Below, one piece after another: positions 1 to 13,512 of a stretch of DNA of 64,000 bases. The number at the start of each line of letters is the position of its first letter. Within the stretch, counting starts at the first letter, position 1. Under the pieces are notes generated by a model. The model searched no databases, was not told the DNA's origin, and saw only the letters and a list, made by a program, of their open reading frames with translations. A program made the translations under genes and the position numbers. This DNA comes from Bryoerythrophyllum caledonicum (lineage: Eukaryota > Streptophyta > Bryopsida > Pottiales > Pottiaceae), in contig OZ020517.1 of assembly GCA_963971425.1 (NCBI GenBank), positions 2,606,501 to 2,670,500 of the forward strand, written 5' to 3'.

Positions 1-1029
1 GTTGAGGAGGCGGTAGTCGACGCCGCAGTCCTCGCACTGCTCCCGGTCTAGGTGTGTCATGCAGCAGCAAATTCCATTGAGGATGTACACACCGTCCACG
101 ACTCTGCCTCTGTTGGGATCCTGCACTCCATAAGAAAGAGCATACGATTTAAAACCTTAACTTGATAGGAGCATTATAATTCAAAACCTAAACCAGTTGA
201 GAGCATCCACCTTGTCGACAATCCAAACTCTGTTCAGCGCAAAACTCTTCAAGGAGAAAGGAAGAATACCTCGCATTCTTCCGCATCGACTCTATCAAGA
301 GCTTCCTTGACATCAGCCCTCAACTGCTCGCGAGACGAACTGGAGGTCTCGGAGGAGGACGCAGCAGCTGAACTCCCCGTTTCCAACGCCAGGAGCATCG
401 CCTGCGCCTGCTCGTGCATGGCCACGACCTGGGGAAGCCGCTGGAACCGCTCCATGATGCGCTCGCACATGGACACGCACTTCCTGAGCAAACTCGCCGT
501 GTCGATGGTCGGCTTGTTCTCGTACACCGCCTGGAAGACGTTGAGCAGCTCCAGCATCTCGGAGCGCAGCTCGGAGTCCATGTCTGCAGGCTCCGAAAAC
601 TGGAACCTACTCTTGCTCGAACCAGAAACATGCGCAAAGTCATCTGTGAGCACGGGTTTTGGCAGCTCAACCTGCGTGAGACCAGACTCCGGAGTTTGGA
701 CGCCGGTCTGAAGCTCCGGCTTAGGAGTTTCAAAAACGCCATTCCATGCGGAGAAATCTTCCAACTCGCTGCTGTACTCGTACAAGCGGCCGTAGTCGCT
801 CACTTCTTGTAAACTGAAAGGCCCCTGCGCAACCGATTGGCACCGATCTATTCAAACCCCCTGATCGAGAAATAGCCAACACAAAGGAAGAAAAAGGAAG
901 AACAAAAAGCTCATCCTGGCCAGATCCAACATGATGCACAAACACACGTAGAGAAGTCACAACACGTGCCTGCACTGCATCGGGATCGTCCACCAATAAG
1001 TCGGCGAAAGGAGCCAGCGGGTCCTCCAT
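1..1029 (-). CDS. Cys-rich protein of unknown function (3' end outside window)
   Basis: I do not recognise the family. A spliced reading frame starts at the ATG at 1029-1027 (MEDPLAPFADLL). Best-fitting exons are 1029-944, 813-270 and 120 to beyond base 1; the first donor (944) is the weakest call, the other borders fit GT-AG and reading phase. The middle exon has an acidic N-terminal half and a helical stretch (ELRSEMLELLNVFQAVYENK, then CVSMCERIMERFQRLP), followed by a Ser-rich linker. The last visible exon carries a compact Cys/His cluster (GICCCMTHLDREQCEDCG) that could bind zinc, followed by VDYRLLN. It is divergent from the metallophosphoesterase gene, with about 1.1 kb between starts. 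Seen: exons and Cys cluster. Inferred: zinc binding. Confidence 0.6.
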
Positions 1030-2146
1030 GTTCTCCTCAGAGCCTGCTCATCAAATGCAACAAAACCAGACGCAAAACATACGCCTAGAAAGGCCTAAAC
1101 ACTTAACCCTAGACCTCAAAACCTGCTCATCATGCTACATACAGACGCGAAACGCACACCTTGAAAGATTAATCAGTCGAAATCCCTGCACACTAAACCC
1201 TAAACCTCGACACCCTAGAAATATTTTCTGCCTCTCTCTCGACTACAATCTTAAGAATCATGACTAATTCTCGTTTGAAATGCGCCAACATCCTCGAAAA
1301 AAGCCCACTCTTTAAAACCCATGCCTGATTCAGCTCTCATACTCCTCAAAAACCAGCACACTGCTGCCTTACAATCAAAACAGACGCATTCATCAACAGA
1401 TAATATATTCCATAAGCGCTTCAAAGCCAAACAAGCACAAAAAGTACATCCTGACACCAGATACAGTCCAAACTCTTTCCGAATTCAGGATCATCACCTG
1501 GATGAATAAAATATCTTACAAACGCAGTTATCACATCACGAGGAGTGTTGTGAGGTGGACGAGTGTGCGCAAGATTGTGGAAAAGAGGAGCTGTTTTCTG
1601 AACGCATTGTGGGATGCGGGCTTCCGCGTCCAGCATCGTTGTGGCCCGGAATTGTTATGGTTTCAACATTGCAGCTCATCAACAGCGCATCTACCCATTG
1701 TAAGTCTCAATTGCGCATCACCCATCTCACATTTGCAGCTCTAGTTTACAGATGATGTTCGTGGAATTGTTTTTCCAGGAGCAGAAGACCGTGGTGGCGA
1801 CAAACTCATTTGCAGCCTTTTCCATTCTCGACGTGTAAGCGTAAATCTCTCAGCAGGTATAGAATTTCAAGATGGCTTGTTCTTTCTGCTTTTGGGATTG
1901 TAGAGATTCTGAAGGGGTGTCTGAGTTATGTTTGCAACTTGTAAGAAAAAAACTGTCCACGCTAACCAGACTCATCTTGTAACTCTTCTTCGCGACTAGG
2001 GTTAAGCTAGTTTCCTGCAAATTTAGGGAGATTTGTCACCTTGTATTGGCAGATGTATGCGAGAAGGGAAGTCTAGGAGGCGAGGAAAGGGCCTGATGCC
2101 CTCGATACCCAAGCAAGACACGCAGCCTGCGCGGAGCGCGGCCACC
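1030..2146. promoter_or_regulatory. Shared upstream region of two divergent genes, with telo-box motifs
   Basis: This gap separates the starts of the Cys-rich gene and the metallophosphoesterase. It holds AACCCTA/AAACCCTAAA motifs near 1104 and 1193-1210, the plant telo-box found near transcription starts. No credible exon was seen. An in-frame ATG at 2057 could extend the metallophosphoesterase N-terminus by 30 residues; this is less likely than the ATG at 2147. Confidence 0.45.
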
Positions 2147-4233
2147 ATGAGGATTTATGCCATCTCCGACCTGCACACAGATCATGAGGCCAACATGGAG
2201 TGGGTGCGGAACTTATCTTCCAGCGCGTACAAGGCACACACGCTCATTGTGGCTGGCGATGTGGCGAATTCCCTGGAGACTTTCACCACCACGATGCGCA
2301 TCTTGAAGGAGAAGTTCCAACATGTGTTCTTCGTTGCTGGAAACCATGACTTGTGGTGCACGAGCACCGAGGGCTCTGATGTAACTACAGACAACCATAC
2401 TTTGGGCAATTGTTGATGTTTTAAAGGCTTCACTTGAAGCAGCTCCATTTGTGCCTGATCATTAGTTTATGTGGTTGATGTTTGTGCGCTTGTGATGCAG
2501 CTGGATTCTGTGACGAAGTTGAAGATGCTGAACGAGACGTGTGAGTCGCTTGGTGTGTGCACGTCGCCTCAGAAGCTGAACGGGGTCTGGATTTACCCGC
2601 TTCTTTCATGGTATCACAAGGCAATGTTCCTCTTCTCCTTGTTGCTCTTCATAGTTTTATGCTGTTATCATTGAACTAAGCCTTGTTTGTCATGGCTTGT
2701 TCTAACTCGTTTCCCTCTTCGTGTGATGCAGAGTTTTGATAAAGAGAGGGACATTGAGGGGTACAACATTCGCCCACCAGAGAAGGTATCGTGATGGATC
2801 TAGCAAGCTTGACATGCTACACTCTTTATTCTGATCAGTGATGTTTTGTTTTTAATCTCTAGCATGCTACTTAAAAGTGAAATAACTCACCTTAACTATT
2901 TGTGAATATAGTGCTGATGTTGTAAGACCTTTACATACGCTCCAGGCAAAAAGTTTACATGTTCCTACTCTAGGTCAGTAGAAAGTGAATGCACAATAAT
3001 TTGAATCGTTATGTGCATCTGTGCAGGCTGCTTCTGACTTTCGGTTATGTAAATGGCCACTTCCTCTGGACCACATGATTGATGGCAGCCTTGCACGCTA
3101 CTTTGATGAACTCAATCTAGACGAGTTTCAAAGTGCAGTTGCAGACGACCAGGATGCGTACCAGATTATCACTTTTTCTCATTTTTTACCTCGGTATGGT
3201 TCTGATATCGTTACCAAGATTTCTGATTTGAAAAATTCCGATTGTAAACATTCAGTGTGTCTTAAATAATACCGATATGTGTACTACGTCACGAGCCTTT
3301 ATTTCAAATTCTTGATTGAATTTAGCATAGACTTATTATTTCTTTTCAGCCTGAAAGAATCATGTTGGTTAGAGATTGAGGCTCCAACATTTTCATGTAC
3401 TTTAGTTGTTTGTAAAGTCAATAAGATATCCCGCTTGTGACTTACAATACTACTCTTTCCTCACTCTTAATAGCTACTAGATCAATGGAAGAGCTTGGTG
3501 GTCCCTCAAGTAGAGTCCTTAATTAAATACAGAATAGTTGTGGTCTTTAAACTCAAGTTTAAGCTAGGTCTAGTCGCCTTTGAGAATAGAGAAAGAGATG
3601 TCATGTTGTATCTGAATCTTATCCGCCTTTTTCCTCTTTAAGCTGATAATTTAAAATGAGAAAAGAGGTATCTTTGCCTTAGCTTCATGGACTTATGTTC
3701 TTCCAGGTTTGAGTTATGCCCAGAGAAGCGCATGTTGTTTTATCCCAACCTGCCCAAAATCATCGGCTCCGATTGGTTGGAGGTCAGGCTGCGCACTATT
3801 CATGGACGCCATGGTAGCCCAACTGCTTGTCATGTGTTTGGCCATACACACTTCTGTTGGGATGCAACCTTAGACGGCATCAGGTATACCTCCTCTTTTG
3901 ATTGGAGCTTTCAAAGCATGTGAGCCATAGAGTCTGCATGAGAAGATTAGCTACCTTTCAGCTGCTCTGTGATGATACGAAATGCTTCTGGATTTGTGCA
4001 GGTACGTGCAATCGCCTCTGGCTTACCCGAAGGAACGAGACAGGCGCATCAACGGAGGAACAGACTGGTTGCCGCTGTGCATCTACGACTCCGACAAGGG
4101 TGGATTAGTGGAGGGTCCACTGGATTGTCACTGGTCGAGTTACTATCGGCAGAATGAGAGGGACCCAGACAACACGGAGCTTGCGCCGTGGGTGGCGAAG
4201 CTGTACCGACCTGTTGGAAAAGTAGAGACGTGA
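2147..4233 (+). CDS. Calcineurin-like metallophosphoesterase
   Basis: Six exons: 2147-2380, 2501-2620, 2733-2785, 3027-3193, 3707-3883 and 4002-4233, about 327 residues. The start is chosen for its strong context (gccaccATGa) and because the first metal motif follows at once. Metal-binding motifs are SDLHTDH (D8, H10), AGDV (D38), GNHD (N66, H67), FSHFLPR and GHTHFCWD, the order expected of the family; the product should be a two-metal phosphodiesterase or phosphatase, substrate unknown. No signal peptide or membrane segment, so probably cytosolic. Intron 2 starts with GC (CACAAG|GCAATG), which keeps WYHK|SFDKE in frame. Exon 3 is odd: SFDKERDIEG and YNIRPPEK lie in different frames, one base short at the GGG at 2759-2761, which may be a sequence error. 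A 44-base tandem array follows the stop. Confidence 0.88.
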
Positions 4234-4261
4234 AGCAGGTGTGTCTGTACTGCGGCAAGTA

Positions 4262-4548
4262 GATTATCATACATAATCGGTTGCCGCTCTGGATCTCAAG
4301 GATCAATCCTTGGTCTTCATACATAATCGGTTGTTCACTCTTGATCTCAATCTTTGGTCTTAATACATTATCGGTCGTTCACTCTTCATCTCAGTCTTTG
4401 GTCTTCATACATAATCTGCTGTGTACTGTTGATCTCAATCCTTGGTCTTCATACATAATCCGTTGTTCACTCTTGATCTCAATCTGTGGACTTCATAAAT
4501 AATTGGTTGATCACTCTTGATCTCAATCCTTGATCTTCATTCTCCAAG
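4262..4548. repeat. 44-base minisatellite, about six units
   Basis: Units of about 44 bases (core CTTCATACATAATCGGTTG, then TTCACTCTTGATCTCAAT) repeat head to tail with a few changes each. The array starts 29 bases after the metallophosphoesterase stop, so it probably lies in its 3' untranslated region. Confidence 0.85.
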
Positions 4549-5276
4549 GGAGTTGGAAAGAGAGGGGGTTACGGGTTACAATTTAGAGTTTTTCTAAAAT
4601 ATATTCCAGAAGTGGAAAGAGAAGAGAAAGATATGGTGAGATTTAGATAGAGAATGAAAGGGAGCATGAGAGAATTCATGCAATCTTTTTCTGCACCAAT
4701 GAAATGCATGAGTAGTACTAACAATCAATGTTCTCGGGCCCTACCCAATGCAAGCTAAAGCTCCCCCTTAGTATCCTAATTTCTTAAAGAGTTGATCGTT
4801 CGTGACCTCCACCTTTTTCAAGCCAAGCCATGGTCTCCATGTGGTCTTGGTGATCAACATAATACTATAAAGTAGGTGTGACATATGGGGCCATCTCCTT
4901 CTTACTTTGAGATATTCCTCGTGATAGGTGGTCAATAAGAGGTAGCCACATTGGTGCTAAAAAGACAACTAGTTATGTACAAAATCAGGTTTGAAGGGAA
5001 TGGGGAAAAATTGTAATAGAATTATGTGAGTTTTCAATCATGTGCAACCTTAGAAATGTTTATGTCGGTAATAACTCTGAACAATATTCTATTACCATGT
5101 ATAATCATGCAAAGAGGTGATGCTCATCCTTTTGTATTGAAACGACCACCTCGTCTATGAAGTAAGCAACTTGTTTATTATGATCTTATTAACGGACGGT
5201 TGCACACGCATAGTGGAGTGACTTGATTATGTCTACCACATCATTGTAAGTCTCTACACGGGCATGATATGAACTT
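4549..5276. repeat. Intergenic stretch with a diverged TA-flanked MITE copy (family C)
   Basis: The part from about 4690 to 4935 matches the interior of the complete family C element at 35.5 kb (shared landmarks: CACCAATGA, CAATGCAAGCTAAAGCTCCCC shortened here, CCAAGCCA). Its ends are not recognisable. The rest up to the carboxypeptidase stop shows no gene. Confidence 0.5.
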
Positions 5277-8000
<2,724 letters not shown>

Positions 8001-8071
8001 CGTGTGACTAACACATGTGACTCTGTCCAAGCTTTCATAAATGAATTAGGACTCTGCTGCAAACCAGCCTC

Positions 8072-8080
8072 CTTTATATA
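8072..8080 (-). promoter_or_regulatory. TATA box of the carboxypeptidase gene
   Basis: On the minus strand the sequence reads TATATAAAGG about 73 bases upstream of the chosen ATG, a fitting distance for a core promoter with a short 5' leader. Confidence 0.55.
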
Positions 8081-9643
8081 TGTGGAAGTGCAGCACCCTT
8101 GACGAGGCAACCAACTGGGAATTACCACATGATCTCAGCTGGAGCCTCGAAGGGAGGCTAGTGAGTGAGGAGTCTCGGTGGGCGGATGCAGATTCCATAC
8201 AGTAATGAAATCAGCTCAATCATATATTGTAAAGTCCAATTCCTTGGAGATTAATTCTCATATGGAGACCAAGTGGACGACTCATATTCTTTGGAAAAAT
8301 GTGAAGTAAAGGTGCCCTTGTGTGTTTAAAAAAAATGTAATGTAGAGTAGGCAATAGATATTAGCAAAGGGAGGCTGAGCACACATCTTTAAAAAGTGAT
8401 AAGTTTGTTGCCAAGGTATTCAAACCATGCTTCTCTTTAAGAAGTCTACGACGCTGGTGGCACTTGTATCTAGAGTTGGATACATGTCGTTGGTTCCCGT
8501 TTGGTGATCCAAACAACATTCTCTTTGCTTGTACCAGAATCCTCGATGGTACAATTTTTAACATCGGGGAGGTTTGTTTTTTATGATAAGCTCGACAATG
8601 TTGGGGTGATTTTTTCAGGTGTTGTATTTGAATTTTAGCACTTGTGAATTCTTTTTTTTTTGGTGAGCGTTTCTTGTCAGAAGCTGGACGTGTTCTGTTG
8701 TCTGGAAGTGGAGCTTGCTGGAGGCGGCAAGAGAGGTTCCTCTACAGAGGCATAATTGGACTCCGGACGCACATTACAAGCAGGTCCTTCTTGGAAGAAG
8801 TCTGAGTTTTGTGGAATGCGGAACACGGTCCTCCACAGCTGCTGCAACCTCGGGGTTCCAATCCTCTGCCTAAACAGGTGAAGTAATGTCCAAATTGTCA
8901 GCTAAAATGTGGAAATTAATGTCCTCTGGGGTTCATGAATTGGTTCAAAATTAATCTCTTGAATATCCTATCCAATATCCATATGAAAACTGTTGTACAA
9001 GTATGTTATGCAACTGTTATCACAACTTACAGAAACACAGAGAACCGTTCTCTGTCAATGATCGGCTGCACCACAGCACCTTCACAGATAATCCACCACA
9101 CGTTCATGTAAGAGTTGAAAGGGAGGATTTATACTAGAAGCCTCTAACAGTGTAGAAGAACTCATAATCGTACTTGTTAGGAAGAAAAGAATGCTGACAA
9201 CAGACTCTTGGTTGCGACCATTGTCGTACTTTCAGGAAGAAAAAAAAAGCGCCACACAGAGGTCCTAGTTTCAAATCGACTGACGCATTAGAAAAGGAAA
9301 ATGTGACATGCACACTCAGCTCTTTATTTGAATGAGATAAGAAATAATAAGATTTAATCACAACTTGTGGGGGTTATTTCAAACCATACCGGCTGTTTGA
9401 GTGCTTAACCTTTAGCACCTGCAAACATCACAGCAATTCTACGTAGAGATAGTTTATCGTTATTGATGAAACTGACATGCTTAAATGACCAAAGTTAATG
9501 CTACCAGCAAATAATTAAGCTGGAGAATGACCACTGGACATTCTACCCAGTAAGACAGAGCATGATGGCTACTCCTGTACACTAGCTGTACACTAAAGAA
9601 GTGTACTGTACCTTAAAAAAAATCTAAGGAGTTGTGTACAGAG
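8081..9643. other. Intergenic region, no gene seen
   Basis: Upstream flank of the carboxypeptidase and downstream flank of the DeSI gene. Short open frames here have no recognisable motif. The 3' untranslated region of the DeSI gene probably occupies the last few hundred bases. Confidence 0.5.
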
Positions 9644-11759
9644 CTAAGGAAGAGGATCTGAAGATGGTGGTGATGGTTGGTCACCATCGTCATCATCATC
9701 AGAAGTGTCGGAGGTGGAAATCACACTTCCATCTCGACTACCACTGTCCTGAGATGAGCAACTTTTGAAAGAAAGCTGAGTGGGACTTCCCACTAGAGGT
9801 GAAGTGATGGTTATTGTGTTACCAGGCACCGGAGAGTCCAAGAGGGGAGGAGCGGATGACGACGCAGGCGATCCAAACATGAACTGCATTGCATTCCTGC
9901 TCGCTGAAAGCACGTCCTCTTTGGCTTGCTTCAACTGCCATCAGGAATAACGCTCATGTCAGAGACAATGCAGAAGAAGAAAAAAAAACCCGAGACCATG
10001 TCCTCATCTTATACACTCATCATGCAAAGGACTAAGCTTGAAGACCGATCATTGAGTTGTAGCCCTGCAAAAAGGAAAAAGGAAAGGATTTCAGACTTTG
10101 TACCCTTGCCATGGTGTTATCAACCGCTTCAAATGCGGCATCGCCAGCATTTGCAAATCTGTTCACCCATACTGTTACAAATACGTCCAAAACAATCATC
10201 AGCTTGAATGGGAAATGCTGGACTATATCCCAATACAAATAGTCCCAGAAATTCAAGTGACGTTCAAATCCCATAACAATGCTAGGGTGGCCTCTTGATT
10301 TTCTGGAATCACTGTTGAGATTAAACGATTCTAATGGGCCATGTTCATGCCTTCATTGACACCCTTCAATGATACTCATCTATTTCTTCCACCTGCTTCA
10401 TTTTCTTTAACCTTTGGCAGTTGGTTCAAAAAGATCTACGCTCGTTTATAAACTTGCCTCCTCCTCAGAGATTCCCAAATGGAAGGCCTCCCTAGCACTA
10501 GTTCTAAAATGTTATGACGATATAGGTCCATGGTATAAGAATGATGGATACTTATTATACTTACAAGGTACTCTCTGCACGCCCAGTCTGACACAAAAGG
10601 AGTCGCAGAAATGGTTGCAATTCCGAGAGAGAAGGTCGTAGGAGACGCCCGGCCACTCTCGACTCAGCTCTTGCATCACGCCTTCCACCCGAATGCGTGA
10701 CAATTGGGTCCTCCCCAAAGACAGGCTCTCTCTGTAAGTGTACATGGGGTTGCGCTTCGGTGGACAGCTGAACACGCCGCTCCCACTTTCGCAGTACCCA
10801 AACGACCATTCCGTGTTGTACACCTGCCAGAGAATCCGACACATGTTGAGGAAGATTAAATTTTTTTTAAAACGGTGTCAAATTGTTGATAATACGAGAT
10901 GAAAGACCTATTTCCTTGTGCCCTACCCAACCTGACATTTGGAGCATGAGTTCACTGGCTATGCATAATTCCTGCACTGGAAAAGGACGTGTATTGAGCT
11001 TCTCTAATCATATAAAAAAGTTGCAAGTACTTCACTAATCATATGAAAAAGTTTCAACTAGTTGAATGTCGTTTACACTCCCTGCTAGCAAGAAGTAGGA
11101 ATCCTATTTCACGAAAGTCTCCTGCTGAATTATTGCTGAATTTTGCAGGCCAAAAGCCATGTTTACATGGTAGGAGCCTTCGAAATTCAGCAGGAGACCT
11201 ACTGGATATGTGCTTCCTGCTCCAGCTTGCAAAGTGTAAGCCGGCCCCCACAATACCAACAAAGTATCGAATGACATGTTTTTGATGTAATTATCAATTC
11301 TCAGAACAATCGTCCAGAAACTCAACCTGTTGCTACTGATGATTGCAAAACCCATCAACTTCTGCGGAAAACCTAACCGATAATTGGACCGCATACAAAT
11401 CGCAAACTCTACGGATTGGATGCGATAAGATATCAAAAACCTTGTCCAAAGGAAGGTAAGTGATTCACCAGCCACGTCTCAAAACAAACGTCCAGAAATC
11501 AACCTATTACTACAAACCTGCTATTATTGCAAATGTCACACGTCTGGGGAAACCCTAACCGCGAATTGGACCAAACTCTGGATCAAATGCAACACTGTAT
11601 CAAAAATCAAGGCAATTCACCAACCTCGACAGCGCCGTGGAAGATGCCTCCGATTCCGATCCCGCCGCGCATGACGCGGTTGAGGCCCAGGATGGCCGAG
11701 TTCGCCCGCACATTCACGCTGTTGGTCACGTCGTACACGTGCAAGATCACCTCCGCCAT
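9644..11759 (-). CDS. PPPDE/DeSI-type cysteine isopeptidase
   Basis: Four exons: 11759-11625, 10823-10565, 10171-10104 and 9934-9644; 250 residues, phases consistent. The product matches the plant DeSI-like (PPPDE) family, which removes SUMO or ubiquitin from proteins. It starts MAEVILHVYDVTN and carries IFHGAVEV (catalytic His41), VYNTEWSFGYCE, and YDLLSRNCNHFCD (catalytic Cys114); both catalytic residues are present. The third exon gives PLWVNRFANAGDAAF, a conserved plant segment after the catalytic domain. The C-terminal ~95 residues are low-complexity, Ser/Pro-rich, with an acidic run (TSDDDDDGD) near the end, probably disordered. Intron 1 (about 800 bases) contains a short hairpin. Telo-box motifs lie just upstream. 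Assignment to deSUMOylase rather than deubiquitinase is inference. Confidence 0.92.
11117..11198. repeat. Hairpin inside DeSI intron 1
   Basis: A perfect 15-base inverted repeat (GTCTCCTGCTGAATT at 11117-11131, its complement at 11184-11198) with a ~52-base loop. Flanks show weaker pairing further out. It could be a small MITE remnant or an RNA fold-back. Confidence 0.6.
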
Positions 11760-11910
11760 CGCTGGTCCTCAAACCCTAAAACCACTTGTCGGCCCAACCC
11801 ACACGGATTATGTCCCCGCCACAACGCAGATTCCTCTCACACCACCTCGCCATCGCGAACGCTAATCGTCATGGAAAACCCTAAATTTCATTGCAAACCC
11901 TAATCAACAT
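11760..11910 (-). promoter_or_regulatory. Telo-box cluster upstream of the DeSI gene
   Basis: Three or four AAACCCTA-type motifs occur on the plus strand here (near 11768, 11877 and 11900), within 150 bases of the start codon. Such motifs are common in plant 5' leaders and core promoters. Confidence 0.5.
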
Positions 11911-13512
11911 CGCCATTGCAAACTCCAAACATCAATCACGGTTGATGTTCCACAACATCCTGCCAACATGCAATCGCTTCCCTCCGAGTTTGAGAACGAA
12001 TCTGATCTAACGGACACACTGGAGCGGGAATCAAACTAAAATCTGAGAAAAAGCACAAAAATAATTAGATAGTTTGAATAATAATATTAATAATCAGGAC
12101 GACTCAAAGTATGCATAACGTATGAGGACATCACCGGAGCATATTCAGACGGATCCGGGAAACAGGACCCCATGAATGAAGGACTCGGACGAATCTCACT
12201 CTCTACGAAATATCACTGGAACTATTCCTGATTCCTTCCTCAACTTATTGCCAAACTGTGTATATTTAGATAAAAGGTGAATGTAAAACAACTTTAAAAG
12301 AGAATGTCTATTCATGGATTTGCGGGATCCTCCTTCGAAGTGAGGTTTCTCCCAAAAGAAGGGTTAATTATTCAGTGTGGAAATCTGTGACGGCAAGGAA
12401 GGAGGAGTTCCATGTGGGATTGATAAGATTTGATGCCCAGATAATGTCAATCGGGGATTTGGTTGATCAGCTCACATGTATGTTCCTGGCAGCTAAGTTG
12501 GTTACAGAGAGCTGTGCGCTCGGGTTTATCGTTCCCATAATCACAGGCTGAAAATCTGGCGCCATCTACACCAACGACGAGGAATTCCAATACGTCAGGT
12601 CCAGTTACCAATCCAGCAATGTATCGTTAACGGCAGGAGACTTTTATTGAAGTTGAGGTAGCAATGGCCTCGTCTGGGCGCCCACACAGATTGGTGGCAG
12701 CACCTGATTATTTTTCGCGGGTAGAATCCACTGCTGACAAGCTACCTGTGAGCCTGGAAATCAGTGATCTACTCAGCAAAAGAGCCACTGCAAAATGACT
12801 AACTACACACTAACCAAGATATTCTATCTAGTAAAGAAATACTGAGCTAGGACCCCTCATCTGATCTGGTTTGAGCGTGGGAAAATCCACCAGACGCGAG
12901 AGAGCTAGCGCTGAGGAGCAAATTATCGGCTGCGGAAGACACAATTTCCCACCTTCCAGGAGAGACAGAAACACCACGGCTCACACTCTACTTTGTCCGA
13001 CAAAACATTCCCTGACATTTTACAACTTGGCTTACTTTTTGTGCCACATTCAATAATTACAAGCATGTGCTCACTGACTGCCTCGCCGACTCACGTTCTG
13101 ATATGGTTGGGACCACCGCCTACAGTTCTGGACACCGCAACTCCATCGGCACCCTCATCTATCTCGAATACAACGCATAAATGACCACTGCAACACGATT
13201 ACATGATAACGCCTCCCCCAGACCCACTCTCTAGGACAATTTGGCGGACTACAAGGTTGGGATAAAAAAGATTACTTCAGAGCAGCTTCGTGCCCTTCAC
13301 TCTTCTATAAAATACGCCACCTCCGGACCGTGTATAGCTGGTATTCAGAATATTGCGTCATTCTCTCCTCCAAACAACAAAACGCCCCCAGCTTGAAAGG
13401 TTTGATAGATACTGGTACCACGATGCATAGCTAGCAGTGAATTAGTTGGTGAAAGATGCTGACCGGAGCCCACGACGTTTAACCATTGAGCAGTGCTCCG
13501 GTGAACTCAAAT
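11911..13512. other. Intergenic region, no gene seen
   Basis: No exon chain, repeat or RNA gene could be supported. It contains the DeSI promoter on one side and the 3' flank of the CCT gene on the other. Confidence 0.5.
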
